Source: Boesenbergia rotunda (taxonomy: Eukaryota; Streptophyta; Magnoliopsida; Zingiberales; Zingiberaceae). From it: 64,000 nt of DNA. The stretch is from contig JAGFNQ010009998.1 of assembly GCA_024364735.1 (NCBI GenBank), forward strand, positions 1 to 64,000. The letters are read 5' to 3'. A model generated the notes under the pieces. The model was not told the DNA's origin. It made no database searches and saw only the letters and a program-made list of their open reading frames with translations. Position numbers and translations under genes: made by a program. Below are positions 52,851 to 59,258 of this stretch, piece after piece. Each line of letters opens with the position of its first letter. Position 1 is the first letter of the stretch.

Positions 52851-53419
52851 TTATGATCCTTCAAGGGCCTAAAATGCTTAAATTTAGGTTAATAATAATA
52901 CTATTCTGGTGCATAACCATCTATTTTTTATTTACAGGAGAAGGAACTACAGGAGCAAAACAAAACTTTGGAGAAGCAGGTGAGTTTGTGAATGCAATTC
53001 TTCTACACCGTATAACATTAATAGATTATGAACACCATGGTGATTAAATCTTATTTAATTAAACAAGATCCTAGAGAAGCAGAAGGCCAAGGCTCTCGCC
53101 CAGCAGGCACACTGGGAACAAGGCCAAATAAGTTCCTCCTCTCCATCCTTTTTGATGGCTGATGCTAACCCTACTTTGAATATTGGGTATGCATCTTCAA
53201 CTATATGAACTTTACATTGTTATTATTTACAATACTCAGCAAATTAAAATAGGAAGATATACTGTGTCAGACCATGATCATTTTCATAATATTGTTTGAT
53301 GAGGCAGATGCTACCGAGGAAGGGCAACCATAGGAGGGGAGGTAGAAGCTGTAGAGGCTCAGGCTAGGATCAATAGCAGCATATTACCTCCCTGGATGCT
53401 CAACCATTTGAATGGCTAG
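24208..53419 (+). CDS. FUL: FRUITFULL-like (AP1/FUL clade) MADS-box transcription factor, 8 exons
   Basis: Exons: 24208-24392, 31098-31176, 50722-50786, 50902-51001, 51096-51137, 52938-52979, 53068-53186 and 53308-53419. All introns are GT-AG, and the exons join into one 247-residue frame. Exon sizes of 185, 79, 65, 100, 42 and 42 match the conserved MIKC layout. The MADS domain is residues 1-60 (MGRGRVQLKRIENKISRQVT, SVLCDAEVAVIVFSSKGRLY) and binds CArG-box DNA. The I region is about 61-88, and the K-box (about 89-172) mediates dimerisation. The C-terminus ends LPPWMLNHLNG (237-247), the FUL-type motif, without the euAP1 or farnesylation motifs. Family knowledge: such proteins act in the nucleus in floral transition, meristem identity and fruit development. 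Intron 1 is 6705 bp, intron 2 is 19,545 bp and intron 5 is 1800 bp, all swollen by transposons. The coding sequence has no lesion. Confidence 0.96.
24393..26739 (+). other. First third of FUL intron 1
   Basis: The sequence is AT-rich, with no recognised repeat family and no gene. Large first introns of AP1/FUL-clade genes are known regulatory regions in some monocots (for example VRN1), so conserved elements could lie here; none can be named by reading alone. Confidence 0.4.
26740..26848 (+). mobile_element. 5'-truncated SINE with 11-bp target duplication
   Basis: The body (26,751-26,837) matches only the 3' half of the SINE at 32,225-32,446: both contain acctccctcgtgatg, then a G-rich segment and gagcg. 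It is flanked by atgatagtcta (26,740-26,750 and 26,838-26,848). Truncation at the 5' end is expected of target-primed reverse transcription. Confidence 0.72.
27286..28100 (-). mobile_element. Tandem array of three tRNA-derived SINEs sharing one target duplication
   Basis: Three nearly identical SINE copies lie head to tail: 27,305-27,554, 27,574-27,816 and 27,836-28,081. Each is preceded by the same 19-bp sequence gcgcttagaactctattga, and a fourth copy of it closes the array (starts 27,286, 27,555, 27,817 and 28,082; two copies read gcactt). On the minus strand each has a tRNA-like head (ctatggtgcagcggtaggg) and a B box (ggttcgatcc), with a T-rich 3' tail. The spacing of 262-269 bp equals SINE plus duplication. 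A single copy of this family sits in the USP intron at 57,349-57,581. Confidence 0.88.
28101..28749 (+). other. FUL intron 1, no recognised content
   Basis: AT-rich sequence between the SINE array and the MITE-like block. The minus-strand open frame 28,467-28,736 shows no family motif. Confidence 0.4.
28750..29495. mobile_element. MITE-like AT-rich block with gattacatt repeats and a GC-rich core
   Basis: Repeated words gtaatgtaatc/gattacattac occur on both sides of a GC-rich core. Two near-identical stretches on the right read gattaccccttaccaaacacagcct (29,347-29,370 and 29,470-29,495), the reversed aggctgtgtttggt type of terminus common in plant MITEs. A matching left terminus is only weakly visible near 28,830, so boundaries are uncertain. 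Confidence 0.4.
29100..29330. repeat. GC-rich minisatellite of GTCGCCGGTC-like words
   Basis: About 230 bp is built from variants of ggtcgccggtcg, with many CpG and CGATCG words, inside an AT-rich intron. It gives open frames on both strands that are pure repeat translations. Confidence 0.75.
29496..30339 (+). other. FUL intron 1, no recognised content
   Basis: AT-rich DNA. A minus-strand open frame at 29,911-30,180 has no recognisable motif. Confidence 0.4.
30340..30900 (+). pseudogene. LINE (RTE-like) reverse-transcriptase C-terminal remnant
   Basis: In shifting frames the sequence reads KWKR, YRKVPLKLKGKFYK, MGVQEMRILKWI-GHKR and RKRKTKKT segments, ending near a KWD/ALRLLVV-like end. This is the characteristic C-terminal stretch of plant non-LTR reverse transcriptases. 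Many stops are present and no poly-A tail is clear. It lies in sense orientation in FUL intron 1. Confidence 0.6.
31745..32189 (-). repeat. Left (3') LTR of the gypsy-like element
   Basis: This 445-bp LTR-like sequence is about as long as the right copy (430 bp) and ends cctgtatca where the right copy ends cctacatca. On the minus strand a purine-rich tract (aataggaggtgac) precedes it, as a polypurine tract should. Confidence 0.5.
32225..32446 (+). mobile_element. Full-length tRNA-derived SINE with 18-bp target duplication
   Basis: The 222-bp insert begins gtccccacggggatccgga. It has an A-box-like ggagtggttagtgc (about 32,239-32,252) and a B-box-like ggttcgagtc (32,281-32,290), and ends in a T-rich tail. 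It is flanked by ctcgagtttagaatagta (32,207-32,224 and 32,447-32,464), an exact 18-bp duplication. The apparent tRNA resemblance is the SINE head, not a tRNA gene. Confidence 0.9.
32866..32935 (-). mobile_element. Degenerate tRNA-like SINE head
   Basis: On the minus strand it reads aacctagttggttaggatac followed by an AAAGG segment and ggttcaagtct, in A-box and B-box order and spacing like a tRNA-derived SINE head. Its body cannot be delimited. Confidence 0.4.
33096..34778 (-). repeat. 3' LTR of the gag-only element
   Basis: The 1683-bp LTR contains clusters of AATCGATT-type palindromes (33,560-33,860), GATCGGTC...GACCGATC dyads (33,890-34,250) and an 81-bp tandem array (34,351-34,635). A small minus-strand open frame at 33,606-33,791 and a plus-strand one at 34,373-34,645 are translations of these repeats. 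Confidence 0.93.
34351..34635 (+). repeat. 81-bp tandem array in the LTR, 3.5 units
   Basis: Units start at 34,351, 34,432, 34,513 and 34,594 (the last partial). Each contains two copies of cctagtcccactagg, itself an imperfect inverted repeat (cctagt/actagg). The other LTR has the same array at 39,471-39,753. Confidence 0.9.
34779..36571 (-). other. Non-coding internal region where pol would be expected
   Basis: About 1.8 kb of AT-rich DNA lies between gag and the 3' LTR. Palindromic AATCGATT/GATCGATC words occur at 35,300-35,470 and atgacatgacatg-like words at 36,090-36,240. No protease, integrase or reverse-transcriptase motif is present in any frame. Confidence 0.7.
36572..38131 (-). CDS. 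Retrotransposon Gag polyprotein (intact, 519 residues)
   Basis: This is an uninterrupted Gag frame of the copia UBN2/DUF4219 type. Residues about 25-125 hold the capsid-like part (PPPFDKTNFDLWKSKIENYF, then LLVNLLPSNILDKLGEFKDA and KELWSKLAKLHE). Two CCHC zinc knuckles follow: C212, C215, H220, C225 and C259, C262, H267, C272. A basic region and a short coiled-coil-like segment (about 380-410) come next. Known role: assembly of virus-like particles and RNA packaging in the cytoplasm. It ends RFWVPKSVFATP and the frame stops there; no protease is fused. The start at 38,131 is the first ATG in frame and lies 60 bp inside the primer site. The intact frame argues for a fairly young insertion. Confidence 0.93.
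   Translation of the reverse strand: MEETLISRSHHQEGSTSKMEFSYDTRSPPPFDKTNFDLWKSKIENYFMMEIEQWFALIEGFEAPTSTKGKFLKKSKWNEEQIKRCEANDKVTKLLVNLLPSNILDKLGEFKDAKELWSKLAKLHEDPFTVPNQDKSEEGDSSKEENSEVERCSTSEDEVQEVSTSRIEGEQRSLTPEKEEASTSGSSEGSCDTPTSKDINISICKNKDQIICFECREKGHYKSKCPKLIKKKVLVAPETKEKPKEVGPVAKKDKKHIVCFSCKQKGHYRNQCPKGKNPTKAKRRSSNQGGASKVKTKVPLSNGTYLNHDNMHAKKNYYHFNAIYHENRRHEKSKKHYRAFHARTISSKDREQIRNFQGRPTQNKAKKKNHQGNFRKPSLEKVMIENQVLRSKLEILEKSLKRIENLFKGSKSQNLELENQGPSRSKKGLGYKPKTKDDGPSYHRVPYRYGTQSRSRSQVKVTREAIPRVNQDKIKMTKASEKSRKVIRKVSREVIPNEYLEHPRSTNRFWVPKSVFATP
38192..38203 (-). other. Primer-binding site of the gag-only element
   Basis: gctctgatacca is the exact reverse complement of tggtatcagagc, which pairs with the initiator tRNA-Met 3' end. 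It lies 2 bp from the LTR edge at 38,206, as expected for a copia-type element. Confidence 0.88.
38206..39896 (-). repeat. 5' LTR of the gag-only element
   Basis: The 1691-bp partner of 33,096-34,778 has the same palindrome clusters and 81-bp array. Differences visible by eye are scattered substitutions, a short deletion near 38,920 and a short insertion near 39,018-39,030. Confidence 0.93.
40076..40299 (-). repeat. Short LTR (224 bp) of a copia element
   Basis: In plus reading it runs TGTTAGATAG...CCCTTAACA. On the minus strand it is preceded by a purine-rich gcgagagga (40,308-40,300), the usual polypurine tract before a TGTTAAGGG start. It lies just after the RNase H end of the copia pol and is its 3' LTR. 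Confidence 0.6.
40300..40850 (-). pseudogene. copia RNase H region (3' end of pol), interrupted by hAT
   Basis: The minus strand reads SHWVVVKYIFWYLQHTPYHGI and LTAYSDANWAGCSND (around 40,850-40,709), then eroded RNase H ending in an IDIFTQGL-like segment near 40,400. The frame is cut at 40,850 by the hAT element and its upstream part continues at 44,336. Confidence 0.8.
40851..44335 (-). mobile_element. hAT-superfamily DNA transposon (about 3.5 kb)
   Basis: The ends are short imperfect inverted repeats: CAGTGCGCGTAGCCA on the left and, reverse-complemented, CAATGGCGTAGCCA on the right. The element contains a transposase gene (43,331-40,962, minus) and an AT-rich 5' flank, and ends with a G/C run (44,281-44,312) just inside the right terminus. 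It splits the copia RNase H/reverse-transcriptase region. No clear 8-bp target duplication remains (flanks agtgagac and catctaca differ). Confidence 0.75.
40962..43331 (-). pseudogene. hAT transposase of the ZMYM1/TTF-zinc-finger type, two small frameshifts
   Basis: Two open frames (43,331-42,156 and 42,113-40,962) cover one protein of about 790 residues. The first has a proline-rich start, a TTF-type zinc-finger region (around residues 85-130: NWLEYS, DAAFCLYCYLF) and a DUF4371 region (FVDERGNIVQRFLGIVHV, LRGQGYDGASNMRGEFNGL). The second ends with the hAT dimerisation region (LPVATATVERVFSEMKIIKT, LRNRLGDD). The frames are in register. The link between them has lost one base near 42,186 (where YYVH-F-AHQLQLTLVAV is expected) and gained one in an A8 run at 42,117-42,124. 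Known role: cut-and-paste transposition. These could be true mutations or homopolymer sequencing errors. Confidence 0.85.
44336..45745 (-). pseudogene. copia reverse transcriptase and integrase end, with internal duplication
   Basis: On the minus strand, from right to left, it reads YRCLDIPTGRLFISWHVVFHE (integrase C-terminal signature, around 45,650), a serine/proline-rich linker, PALRDAMISEYNTLI-YRTW (start of reverse transcriptase), KVRLIAKVFHQ, and YMSQPLGFI-P with VIYGLKQAPRES. Part of the reverse transcriptase occurs twice. Stops and shifts are frequent. This is the upstream half of the copia pol interrupted at 40,850. Confidence 0.82.
44466..45108 (-). repeat. Tandem duplication inside copia reverse transcriptase
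   Basis: The segment 44,466-44,823 is repeated at 44,824-45,108 with about 10% differences and a deletion. Both copies carry agggcattactcatatcaagc-like text and gtctcaacatagt. The second copy lacks about 70 bp. Confidence 0.75.
46135..47640 (-). mobile_element. LTR-like insertion with GTCGAC repeats
   Basis: The left edge ttgtaaaatactaggggggaggtgaat is a reversed ATTCACC...TCT LTR end. Between 46,590 and 46,920 there are about ten words based on cagtcgac or gatcgatc. From 47,400 to 47,560 short repeats on cttcactcaccaggacttcacc occur. The right edge is not certain. Confidence 0.5.
47650..47823 (-). pseudogene. Captured fragment of a FERONIA-like (CrRLK1L) receptor kinase
   Basis: The minus strand reads ASSLPANLCRYFYFEEIHVA then IDESLILGVGGFGKVYLGEI, followed by a stop. 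This is the junction and glycine-rich loop (G-x-G-x-x-G) of the CrRLK1L kinase domain. Only about 55 codons are present, with no ectodomain or catalytic loop. The intact parent is a plasma-membrane receptor kinase for cell-wall sensing. Its position in a transposon-rich intron next to another gene fragment points to capture and not to a local gene. Confidence 0.65.
47984..48209 (-). pseudogene. Captured fragment resembling KRI1 (ribosome biogenesis)
   Basis: The minus strand reads EEEFDLEEHDNKINRMFGDD then YYDVED and, after one frameshift, EKPYFDKEDELLD. The spacing of the D-x-E-H-D, M-F, D-D-Y-Y and F-DKEDELL words recalls the acidic middle/C-terminal part of KRI1-family nucleolar proteins. 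The identification is from memory of the family pattern and less sure than the kinase fragment. A (ttc)n stretch at 47,895-47,921 follows. A further open but unassigned piece (GEETYGVLRLSLIDNLPL) lies at about 47,810-47,875. Confidence 0.4.
48487..48747. repeat. Foldback palindrome 1 (arms about 128 bp)
   Basis: The left arm from ggcaaccctctag to ttggctac-type text is mirrored by the right arm ending ctagagggttgcc. The centre is near 48,617, with almost no loop. Each arm contains the word ggttcgaatctgggg, a B-box-like motif, so each may be one tRNA-related SINE in head-to-head order. Confidence 0.85.
48757..49011. repeat. Foldback palindrome 2, homologous to palindrome 1
   Basis: It has the same arm sequence as palindrome 1 (caaccctctagg ... 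gtgagccgactcac ... cctagag), centred near 48,884 and diverged at scattered sites. Only about 10 bp separates the two palindromes. Confidence 0.83.
49066..49408. repeat. Inverted repeat 3: arms of about 106-118 bp enclosing one SINE-like half unit
   Basis: The arms 49,066-49,171 and 49,291-49,408 are inverted copies (gtcgtcgaccaacaactgat against atcagttgttggtcgacgac). The loop contains one half unit of palindromes 1 and 2, including gttcgaatcttgggaaggc. The arms are unrelated to the first two palindromes. Confidence 0.85.
49420..49660 (-). pseudogene. gypsy-like gag N-terminal remnant
   Basis: In a broken minus-strand frame it reads EVLHRDRSMRIKDL, then QVTKLIQFLETRDFKDRDS. This resembles the coiled segment at the start of plant Ty3/gypsy Gag proteins. 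It lies directly inside the right LTR (49,713-50,142), where gag is expected. Stops are present. Confidence 0.45.
49713..50142 (-). repeat. Right (5') LTR of the gypsy-like element
   Basis: The 430-bp sequence starts tgacgccgaatagtg just after the reversed primer site (49,699-49,710) and ends actcctacatca, followed by tcttg. It pairs with 31,745-32,189. The distance to FUL exon 3 is about 580 bp. Confidence 0.55.
51178..52755 (+). repeat. LTR family A fragment in FUL intron 5
   Basis: It matches 1828-3330 of copy 1 over nearly its whole length (tagtaggttcttatctacat, gggcccc-ttgatcgagtaggac, and the final gcatgaatcgctc). The first 70-80 bp and the last 40-50 bp of the LTR are missing. AT-rich microsatellites adjoin both ends (51,163-51,180 and 52,787-52,846). 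It is in sense orientation and enlarges intron 5 to 1800 bp. Confidence 0.85.
52768..52846. repeat. (CT)n followed by (AT)n microsatellite in FUL intron 5
   Basis: About seven CT units (52,769-52,783) are followed by about 30 AT units (52,785-52,846), 90 bp before exon 6. It is likely to be highly polymorphic in length. Confidence 0.93.
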
Positions 53420-53736
53420 CTCCTTCCTTATCATCCTTGGGGAAATATTGTGATATATATTATGACAATGACGATAGCAATGGCAACGACAATGAAAGAT
53501 CAACTTCCATCCATGTTCTATTGATGCAAGTCTAGAATAGATCCTATAAGTAAATTTGGGAGTCCTGTACCAGTGTATCTGTAATGAATAATGTTGCAAT
53601 CATATAATCAGATATGCATTCTCAAATCCTTTTCTTGACTTCCATGGATATGAACCATGTGCTAGTAGCTTGAATTGTGTATAAGTAGGGTGGCAAGGAT
53701 TCTTCAGTTTCCTAACTCTAGATTGTACATGTTTAA

Positions 53737-53742
53737 AATAAA
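53737..53742 (+). terminator. Candidate poly(A) signal of the FUL-like gene
   Basis: aataaa occurs 318 bp after the stop codon in a T/A-rich 3' region, a reasonable 3' UTR length. Other near-matches exist at about 53,790, so this is only a candidate. Confidence 0.4.
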
Positions 53743-56285
53743 ATTGTAGTCTCTATCAAATTTTCTTTCACTGAATGTGTTTCACTAAAATAAAATTGTT
53801 TTGTATTTGCCCATGTTTCTCTGGTTAGATATCACAATCTAAGCTTCCATATACACAAGCATCCCTCTTACTTTGTATTTTTGGGTTGGAGTAAATCAAG
53901 TGGCTAAGCTAAGAAGTTTTGAAATTTCTACTCCGTATATGTTGAAATCAATATTTACGTGTTTTTGCTTGAGTCGTCCGAGATGAAATTCTTGTATATG
54001 GATTTTCAAGGGGATTTTTTTGATTTTAGGTTACCTACTTTGTCATTCCGTCAAAAATCAATTTTATGGCATAGATACTAATTACTATATTGTAGAATAA
54101 TGATTAGATACTTATGACCTCCCTTACTATGTTGTGCAATAATGATTCCTCAAACATTACAATCTTTATTGCAATGATGTTATTTATAGATTAAATTATT
54201 TCATAAATTGCTCCATTATATGTGCTTGGGGTGAAAGTTTTTTTTTTTTTTTTTTGATAATTGAGGTTTTAGTTCTTCAAATCGATTAATCCTAGAGGTG
54301 ATCAGTTAAGCCCAACGAAAGTATCCCATGATAACTAGGATAAATTCGAAAAGTACTTCCATCGAAGACCATCGGCAATTGACCTCCACAATCAACCCAT
54401 ACTTATAGGCCGCCATGCTTCATTTGGGTACTAGAACCGTGAGCCACAAACATAGTCTCTCCACCAGGTGGAGGTCATTTGACCTCACTTGTCATTTGGG
54501 TACTAGAACCGTGAGCTGTAAACATAGTCTCTCCACCGAGTGGAGGTCATTTGACCTCACTTGGGTATCTTACTATTTCTCATAATTTTTCCTCCAAAAT
54601 AGAGCATGTGCATACTTTAGTCGAGAATCATGATGCTCTTGAGCATCCATCAAACATCTTAACACTTCACCGTATCCCAAGGGCTTTGGGATAAAAGTTT
54701 TGTATAAATGTATCACCTATTATTATACCAAATTCCACCACCCAAATGCTCTAATATATACAATTAAATTAACATGATTTAAGAAAACCATAAATAAATG
54801 CGAATTAGAAGAAGAAAAAAAAAGTGAGAAAACAGAGAGGGGGGGAAGTAGTGGTGACAGCTCTCCTCATTTAATGTCAAAGAATAAGCAAAGAACATTT
54901 CGGATGATGACAAACCCTCAAATTGACTTTTAACTATATATTATTCCTCTATTATTTTATTTTAAAATAAATTCTTTTGATTGACAATTAATGATTCACA
55001 GATAGCCGTTTGAGAAGGACAAGTAGGCAAAACATAGTTCAATCAAGTGTCCAATATGGATACAAGCATTCGAGTTTCACGAGCACTCTACTAATTAAGT
55101 TCGATTAGTTCAATCAAGTGTCTAATTAAGTCTTCATTTGCCAAAAACATGACAATTTGTTTGCCGACAATGTGCTTGTCTAGTTATTAATTCTCTTAAT
55201 AAACAGTGTCATTTATTCGTCTTCAAATATGCACGACAGACAACAAGAGATGATTTATCCACCATGAATTTATTTTGTTTTTTTGTCCCAATAATGCACC
55301 ACAATTTTTATTATTGATCGATGTACCTTCATATTCCCTCCAATTCGTGGGGTCTGATACTGCAAGCTGTACAACAAAATTAAGGCTAAAAATAAACCTA
55401 TGGACGTGCAGATATAAATATATTAATCTAAGCTCCTGGGAAGCAGCTGAATTGATTTCTAATAAATTAGCTCGGAGAAAAATATCTTTTTATACGAGGG
55501 TCTATTTAATTTTTTTAATTGATCTTTTTACAAATGATTACGAGCTAAATCATGTAAGATGCCCGAGATCAATATATAATCTTTTTATATAAATAAATAT
55601 ATTCATCTAATCACACTTACATGACATGCACGTTCACACTTACATGACATTACTTCTTCGATCAATGGAATATTTGAAATAGTATATAATCGATCCAATT
55701 TCAAAGTTTTGTTATGGAACCACTAAAATAAAAGTTTTGTTATTTTAAAATCGATCCAATTTCAAATCGGTTATGCAATTCATGGACCGACGAAAGATTT
55801 TGGACCCTTTAATTATTTCATGTAAGTTTATTTTTAGTAATAATCTACTTATTATTTCGTTGAATCTAATAAGTATATCAATTAAATTTATATAGTGCAG
55901 AGTAGATGTGTGGATATATAAGAATGAAAATGATATAAAAATGAAAATATTAAAGAAAGTTAGAATTAAAAAAAATCTAAGAAATAAATTTGAAACTATT
56001 AATAAATATTTCAGTTAGGTGTAATAATGTAACAACTATATATATTAATCAAGCTCTTCCATTAGGCTTGACAAATAAAATAAAACAATATTTATGAGAA
56101 ATAAATTTAAAAAAAAGGTGCTTTTATTTGAAAAGATAATTCAGAAAGACAACTTTAAAGTGTAATATTTTTGTAATATTACTTTGATACAGGATGTCCT
56201 TTTAATTTGTAATTTTTATATTTAAAATGCTAAAGATATGATATTTTAAATTATATGGTTAGAAAATAAAAAAAATCTGTGTGTG
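53743..56285. other. Intergenic region between FUL and the USP gene
   Basis: No gene is supported. At 54,290-54,400 there is an eroded relative of the 27.3-kb SINE (gcccaacgaaagtatccca-type text). A direct duplication of about 78 bp follows (54,423-54,500 and 54,501-54,578, both ending ggaggtcatttgacctcact). The rest is AT-rich. Confidence 0.5.
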
Positions 56286-56292
56286 TATAAAT
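56286..56292 (+). promoter_or_regulatory. TATA box of the USP gene
   Basis: tataaat lies 53 bp before the ATG at 56,345, giving a predicted very short 5' UTR of about 25 bp. Confidence 0.55.
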
Positions 56293-56344
56293 TCGTCTTC
56301 TTTGAATTAAAGAATCAAATTGCTCTGTTCTACTTCCGACAGAG

Positions 56345-59258
56345 ATGGGAATTGACAGCAAGAGGCTCTCGTGTTTCGGGGTGAAGAAGAGGAAGAAGGC
56401 GGCGGCGCCGAGCATTCGACTTGGGTCGCCGCGGCCGAGCTGGGCAGCGACGCCGAAGCCTCCTCCGGCGCTGGCGCCAACTGCCGAGGGCGGGAAGGGT
56501 CGGGGTGGGAGGAGGGTTGTGGTGGCTGTGGAGGCGGAGACGGAGGCGAAGGGCGCTGTGCAGTGGGCGATGTCTCATTCGCTCCACGACGACGACACCC
56601 TCGTCCTCGTCGCCGTCGTCAAGCCGCCGTCGAGAAGCGGTACGTCGACTCCTCTGTTTTTTATTTTATTTTATCTTTTATATTTTTATTACAGAAAATT
56701 TAGGTTAACAGTGATTAATTTTAATCGTATTTTTCATAGTCAAATTCGTTCTGAATTACTTAAATGATATTCTAAAATATTAAATAAATTATGCATCAAG
56801 AAAAAAAAAGAAACAAAAATTTAAAAAAAAACACCCCACTTTGCTTTGTAATCGAAAGGGTGTCCTTTAATATTGTTCAATAAGGTATATTACCCTAATT
56901 TTTATTTATAATATTGTTCTCATTATTATATTTATCTAAATCTCTCGTTAAAATTCTAAATAGATTAGATACATTATAATAATTACGAAATCATAGTTGC
57001 TACAATAATTATAATAATTACGATTTCAACTATTACAATATGAATGATAGAAGAATAAGATTATATCCATGTTGCATCAGCTATAGGTTTCATAACTATT
57101 ATAATGAATATAATTGAATTCGCGTTATAGTAATTACGAAATCGTAACTACTACTATATAAATATTTTTAAACAAATTAAGTATGTGTTCTAGTAGCTAC
57201 GAAATCGTTGCTACTACAATATATATAATAATTATAAAAACGTAGTTGCTATAACACGTTCGACCGATTCAAGATTTAAACAGAAGATTTATGTGGGAGA
57301 TAATAATGAAAACAATAGTAGAGTAGGAGGGTAAATGTACACGCTTGATTAACGAGGGTTTTTCAACCTCGGGCGACCGGCCCAGTCTCATAGAAGTTTT
57401 CCACCGGCCGCTAGGGTAAATTGAAAAACGCTCGCAATGAGCGGTCTAGAAGCCCAGCGTCCCAGGGTTCGCGCCTCATTTGGAGGAAAAATTTCTACAA
57501 ATATGTCATAGTTGGGGATCAAACCGTGAATATCTGAGATAGCAACTAATCGCCCTATCACTGAACCATAGCCCAGGAGGTGGGTAAATGTACACGCTTG
57601 AACAGTGCATAAAGGAGGTTTTCTTGATTAAAAAGTAAAATGGAGTGCTCATGATTCGGAAAACAAAGGCACTCCACTTTGCTTTTTAATCAAAAAGGTG
57701 TTCAGTATCAGTATTCAACGAGATACATTTACCTTTCTGTTTTTAGTATTATTCTCGTTTTGATTTTTCATCTAAATCTCCGGCTTACATTCTAAATAGG
57801 TTAGACATATTATAACAATTACGAAATCATAATTATTACAATCATTAATAACAATAAAATCGTAACTACTACAATATAAATGATAAATAAATATGATTAA
57901 ATTCATATTGTAGTAACTACGATTTTATAGTTGCTATAATGTGAATGATAGATGAATATAATTGAATTCGCGTCGTAAGAATTATGAAACTGTTGCTATT
58001 ACAATGTAAATATTTTTGAACAGATTAAATATGTATTGTAGTAGCTATGAAATTATAACTATTATAACATTATAATAACTATAAAATTATAATTGCTACA
58101 CTACGCTCGATCAATTTATAATTTAAACGAGAAACTTAAGTGGGAGATAATAATGAGAAGAGTAATAAAAAATAGGAGGGTAAATGTACATTATTAAATT
58201 AAACAGTGATAAAAGATGTTCTTTTAATTTGAAAGTAAAGTTTAGTGGCCTTTGATGATTCAAGGGAAAAAAATAGGACACCCTATTAACTTTTGTAAAA
58301 AAAAAAATAATAATAAAAATAGAAAAAAGGGCAGTGATCATGTTCTTAGACATTTCATATAATGTTTAAAACTAAAAACCAACATCAGTATATATAAAAG
58401 CGCGCCTTTAAAAAAAATCTAAAAAAACCAACATTCCCAATTAAAAAATATATATCTTACAAGTTTAATTTGTAATGAAAAATTCACAAAATTAAGATTA
58501 TTATAGTTTCAATATAAAGAAGAAAATACATTGATATAAAAAATAAACTAATAACTTTCCGATTCAATTAAAAAAAAGTGTTTTTATTTTTGCTTTACAA
58601 GTACTTTATCTCTTCACCTTGTGATTTAAATAAGAAGACATATTTTCATTTAGTCGTATTAAAAGTTATTTAAATAGTTAATTTTTATAATTTGTTAAAA
58701 AAAGTATATAACATACAATAAATAAATCTTCATCTGAAGGCGATCAGTCTCATCATCACAAGGAGAGGAACTCAAGGTACCAGCTGCTCTATGCTTTGCA
58801 AAGCATATGCCATTCAAGAAGACCAGAGGTACGCGCATGGATTAATAGAATTCTTTGTTTCTCGATATCATTAATTCTTCGCCCCTAATTAAACTAACTT
58901 GTAGTAAATTAAATGCATGGCTTCTGCTTGCTTGTGCATGCATCAATAGATCCAAGTGGAGGTGTTGCTAGTGGAAGGGAGGGAGCCGGGTCCGGCCATT
59001 GTGGAGGCGGCGAGGAGGCAAATGGCTTCCCTTCTGGTGTTGGGGCAGAGGCAGAGGAGGAGGTTCATGGCAGTACTGTTGTGGAGTAACGGTGGTGGTG
59101 GTGGTGGTGGTGGTAGGGTTAGGTCATCAGGTGGAGATTTGGTGGATTATTGTATCCAAAATGCCTCCTGCATGACACTGGCAGTGAGGAAGAAGGGTAA
59201 AAGAGGAGGCTACTTGATCACCACTAAGCACCACAAGAACTTTTGGCTCTTGGCTTAG
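56345..59258 (+). CDS. Universal stress protein (UspA-domain) family protein, 3 exons
   Basis: Exons 56345-56639, 58740-58828 and 58950-59258 join with GT-AG introns into 230 codons. Residues 1-55 are basic and low-complexity. The UspA fold covers about 57-215: RRVVVAVEAETEAKGAVQWA (first strand and helix), LVLVAVVKPPSR, a VEVLLVEGREPGPAIVEAA segment, SLLVLGQR, and the plant-typical end DYCIQNASCMTLAVRKK. It closes GGYLITTKHHKNFWLLA, as in related plant proteins. A (GGT)8 run at about 59,091-59,114 codes eight glycines where a GxxxR-type nucleotide loop may begin. Family knowledge: small cytosolic or nuclear proteins, some ATP-binding, linked to stress. The first exon is GC-rich. Other splice choices for exon 2 are possible but break the frame. 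Confidence 0.88.
56640..58739 (+). other. USP intron 1 with duplicated AT-rich block split by a SINE
   Basis: The segment about 56,825-57,330 is repeated at about 57,665-58,200 (actttgctttgtaatcgaaa against actttgctttttaatcaaaa; then aaattctaaatagrttaga and acgaaatcatar). In each copy variants of attacgaaatcgtaactact occur many times. The two blocks are separated by the SINE at 57,349-57,581. Confidence 0.7.
57349..57581 (-). mobile_element. tRNA-derived SINE in USP intron 1, 20-bp target duplication
   Basis: It belongs to the same family as the triplet in FUL intron 1 (shared text agaagcccagcgtcccaggg and catttggaggaaaaat). It is flanked by gggtaaatgtacacgcttga (57,329-57,348 and 57,582-57,601). 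Its B box (reversed ggatcaaacc) has one change from ggatcgaacc. Confidence 0.9.

Noticed and set aside
56371..56708. Alternative frames over USP exon 1
   Set aside because: They are glycine/arginine-rich shadows of the real frame that begins at 56,345 and continues into exons 2 and 3 with UspA motifs.
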